A DNA stretch of 5,925 nucleotides from Candidatus Zixiibacteriota bacterium (GTDB taxonomy: Bacteria > Zixibacteria > MSB-5A5 > GN15 > FEB-12). The notes below the pieces were generated by a model. It was not told where the DNA came from. It searched no databases and saw only the letters and a program-made list of their open reading frames with translations. Every line of letters begins with the position of its first letter. The first letter of the stretch is position 1. The stretch spans positions 1 to 5,925 of the forward strand of contig JAHIVM010000448.1 in NCBI GenBank assembly GCA_018816665.1, in the 5' to 3' direction. Positions 5,024 through 5,925 of this stretch are shown one piece after another. The position numbers and the translations under genes are program-made.

Positions 5024-5925
5024 ATGGCAAAGTTTGAAAAACCGGAAGATATCAAGGTTATCGTGGCAACCGACTGCGGCTCCACAACAACCAAAGCAAT
5101 CCTGATCCAATATGTGGACGGTGAGTATCGCCAGACACATCGCGGTGAAGCACCCACCACGGTCGAAGCTCCCTTTGAGGATGTCACCATGGGTGTGCTG
5201 AATGCCGTGGCCGAGTTGGAGGAACTCAGCGGCCGAAAGCTGCTTGATGACAACAACCGGTTCATTTCCCCGGCCAAGGGCGAGCTTGGAACCGACGTGT
5301 TCATCTCGACATCGTCGGCCGGTGGCGGTCTCCAGATGATGGTGGCCGGGGTGGTGCGATCCATGACCGCAGAGTCGGCAGAGCGGGCCGCTCTGGGTGC
5401 GGGTGCGATCGTGATGGACGTTATTGCCTCGAATGACAAACGTCTCCCCCACCAGCAGATCGAACGTATCCGCCATCTTCGGCCGGATATGATTCTGCTT
5501 TCGGGCGGTATCGACGGCGGCACGACAACACACGTAGTGGAAATCGCCGAACTGGTTGCGGCGGCCGACCCCCGTCCGCGTCTCGGCTCCAGCTATCAGC
5601 TCCCGATCATTTATGCCGGTAACAAGGACGCCACCAAGGCGGTCGCCGATACGCTGGCCGGCAAGGTCGACCTTCGTACGGTCGACAACCTCCGTCCGGT
5701 TCTCGAACGAGAGAACCTGGGACCCGCCCGCGAAGAGATCCATGAACTCTTCATGGAGCACGTGATGGCGCAGGCGCCGGGATACAAAAAGCTCATGGAC
5801 TGGGCCGATGCCCCGATCATGCCGACGCCGGGCGCGGTGGGATTGATCATTCAGACCATTGCGGACCAGTACGGTATTGAGGCTCTCGGCGTTGATATCG
5901 GTGGTGCGACTACCGACGTTTTTTC
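5024..5925 (+). CDS. glmL: GlmL/MutL-family ASKHA ATPase, glutamate mutase accessory-type protein (partial, 3' end off the right edge)
   Basis: Three hundred codons of an acetate kinase/sugar kinase/Hsp70-type (ASKHA) ATPase are present, with the frame open to the window edge. Family landmarks are clear: phosphate-1 loop TDCGSTTTKAILI (16-28), SSAGGG (97-102), RPDMILLSGGIDGG (153-166), MPTPGAVG (266-273) and the second phosphate loop GVDIGGATTDVF (289-300). This matches the MutL/GlmL family, whose founding members sit between the subunits of adenosylcobalamin-dependent glutamate (methylaspartate) mutase and are thought to act like reactivating chaperones; the exact biochemistry is not settled. 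Oddities: cysteine 18 replaces the usual isoleucine of DIGST, and no mutase subunit gene lies in view. The start ATG is preceded by GGGA with 5-base spacing, and the first motif begins at residue 16 as expected. It is transcribed away from the membrane operon, from a strong predicted promoter at 4885-4913. Family call is confident; the specific partner mutase is not determinable. Confidence 0.9.
   Translation, partial: MAKFEKPEDIKVIVATDCGSTTTKAILIQYVDGEYRQTHRGEAPTTVEAPFEDVTMGVLNAVAELEELSGRKLLDDNNRFISPAKGELGTDVFISTSSAGGGLQMMVAGVVRSMTAESAERAALGAGAIVMDVIASNDKRLPHQQIERIRHLRPDMILLSGGIDGGTTTHVVEIAELVAAADPRPRLGSSYQLPIIYAGNKDATKAVADTLAGKVDLRTVDNLRPVLERENLGPAREEIHELFMEHVMAQAPGYKKLMDWADAPIMPTPGAVGLIIQTIADQYGIEALGVDIGGATTDVF

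Noticed and set aside
4572..5105. Rightward open frame of 177 codons across the intergenic region into the GlmL-like gene
   Set aside because: Its composition is basic and low in hydrophobic blocks, it runs over both predicted promoters and through the start of the GlmL-like gene in another frame, and it has no ribosome site.
4891..5761. Two long leftward open frames opposite the GlmL-like gene
   Set aside because: They are antisense shadows of a gene with clear ASKHA motifs, rich in Arg/Ser/His as expected from the complementary strand of a GC-rich coding region.

Overview
This window reads as a bacterial chromosome segment of moderately high GC (mid-50s percent by eye) from an organism with a Sec-type secretion route and sigma70-like promoters. 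The gene content suggests a little-studied lineage, possibly of the FCB/Zixibacteria type: an FN3 plus DUF6754-like membrane protein cluster next to a MutL/GlmL ASKHA ATPase. That taxonomic guess rests on recalled family distribution, not on a marker gene, and is weak.

Layout. Positions 1-4479 are a compact leftward operon of five genes, read from right to left: (A) a signal-peptide/FN3/TM/DUF6754-like protein (4479-3217), (B) a six-TM protein (3211-2564), (C) a four-TM protein with a large extracytoplasmic domain (2561-1557), (D) a second polytopic membrane protein (1552-929), and (E) a second FN3/TM/DUF6754-like protein (929 to beyond the left edge), a paralog of A. Successive genes are separated by 5, 2, 4 and -1 bases, so they are almost certainly co-transcribed and probably translationally coupled. 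Positions 4480-5023 are a 544-base divergent intergenic region with a credible promoter in each direction, two dyad-symmetric sites and a potential leader hairpin. Positions 5024 to the right edge hold the first 300 codons of a rightward GlmL/MutL-family ATPase, which is cut by the window.

How the genes may work together. All five leftward products are predicted to be in the inner membrane. The two paralogs A and E would place an FN3 domain outside and a DUF6754-like domain in the cytoplasm, B and D are polytopic scaffolds, and C contributes a roughly 220-residue soluble domain outside. The simplest reading is a multi-subunit membrane complex of unknown function, with A and E as related but non-identical subunits. 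The GlmL-like gene belongs to a family tied to adenosylcobalamin-dependent carbon-skeleton mutases. Nothing in the window links it functionally to the operon beyond the shared intergenic region. No RNA genes, mobile elements, CRISPR arrays or terminators were found.
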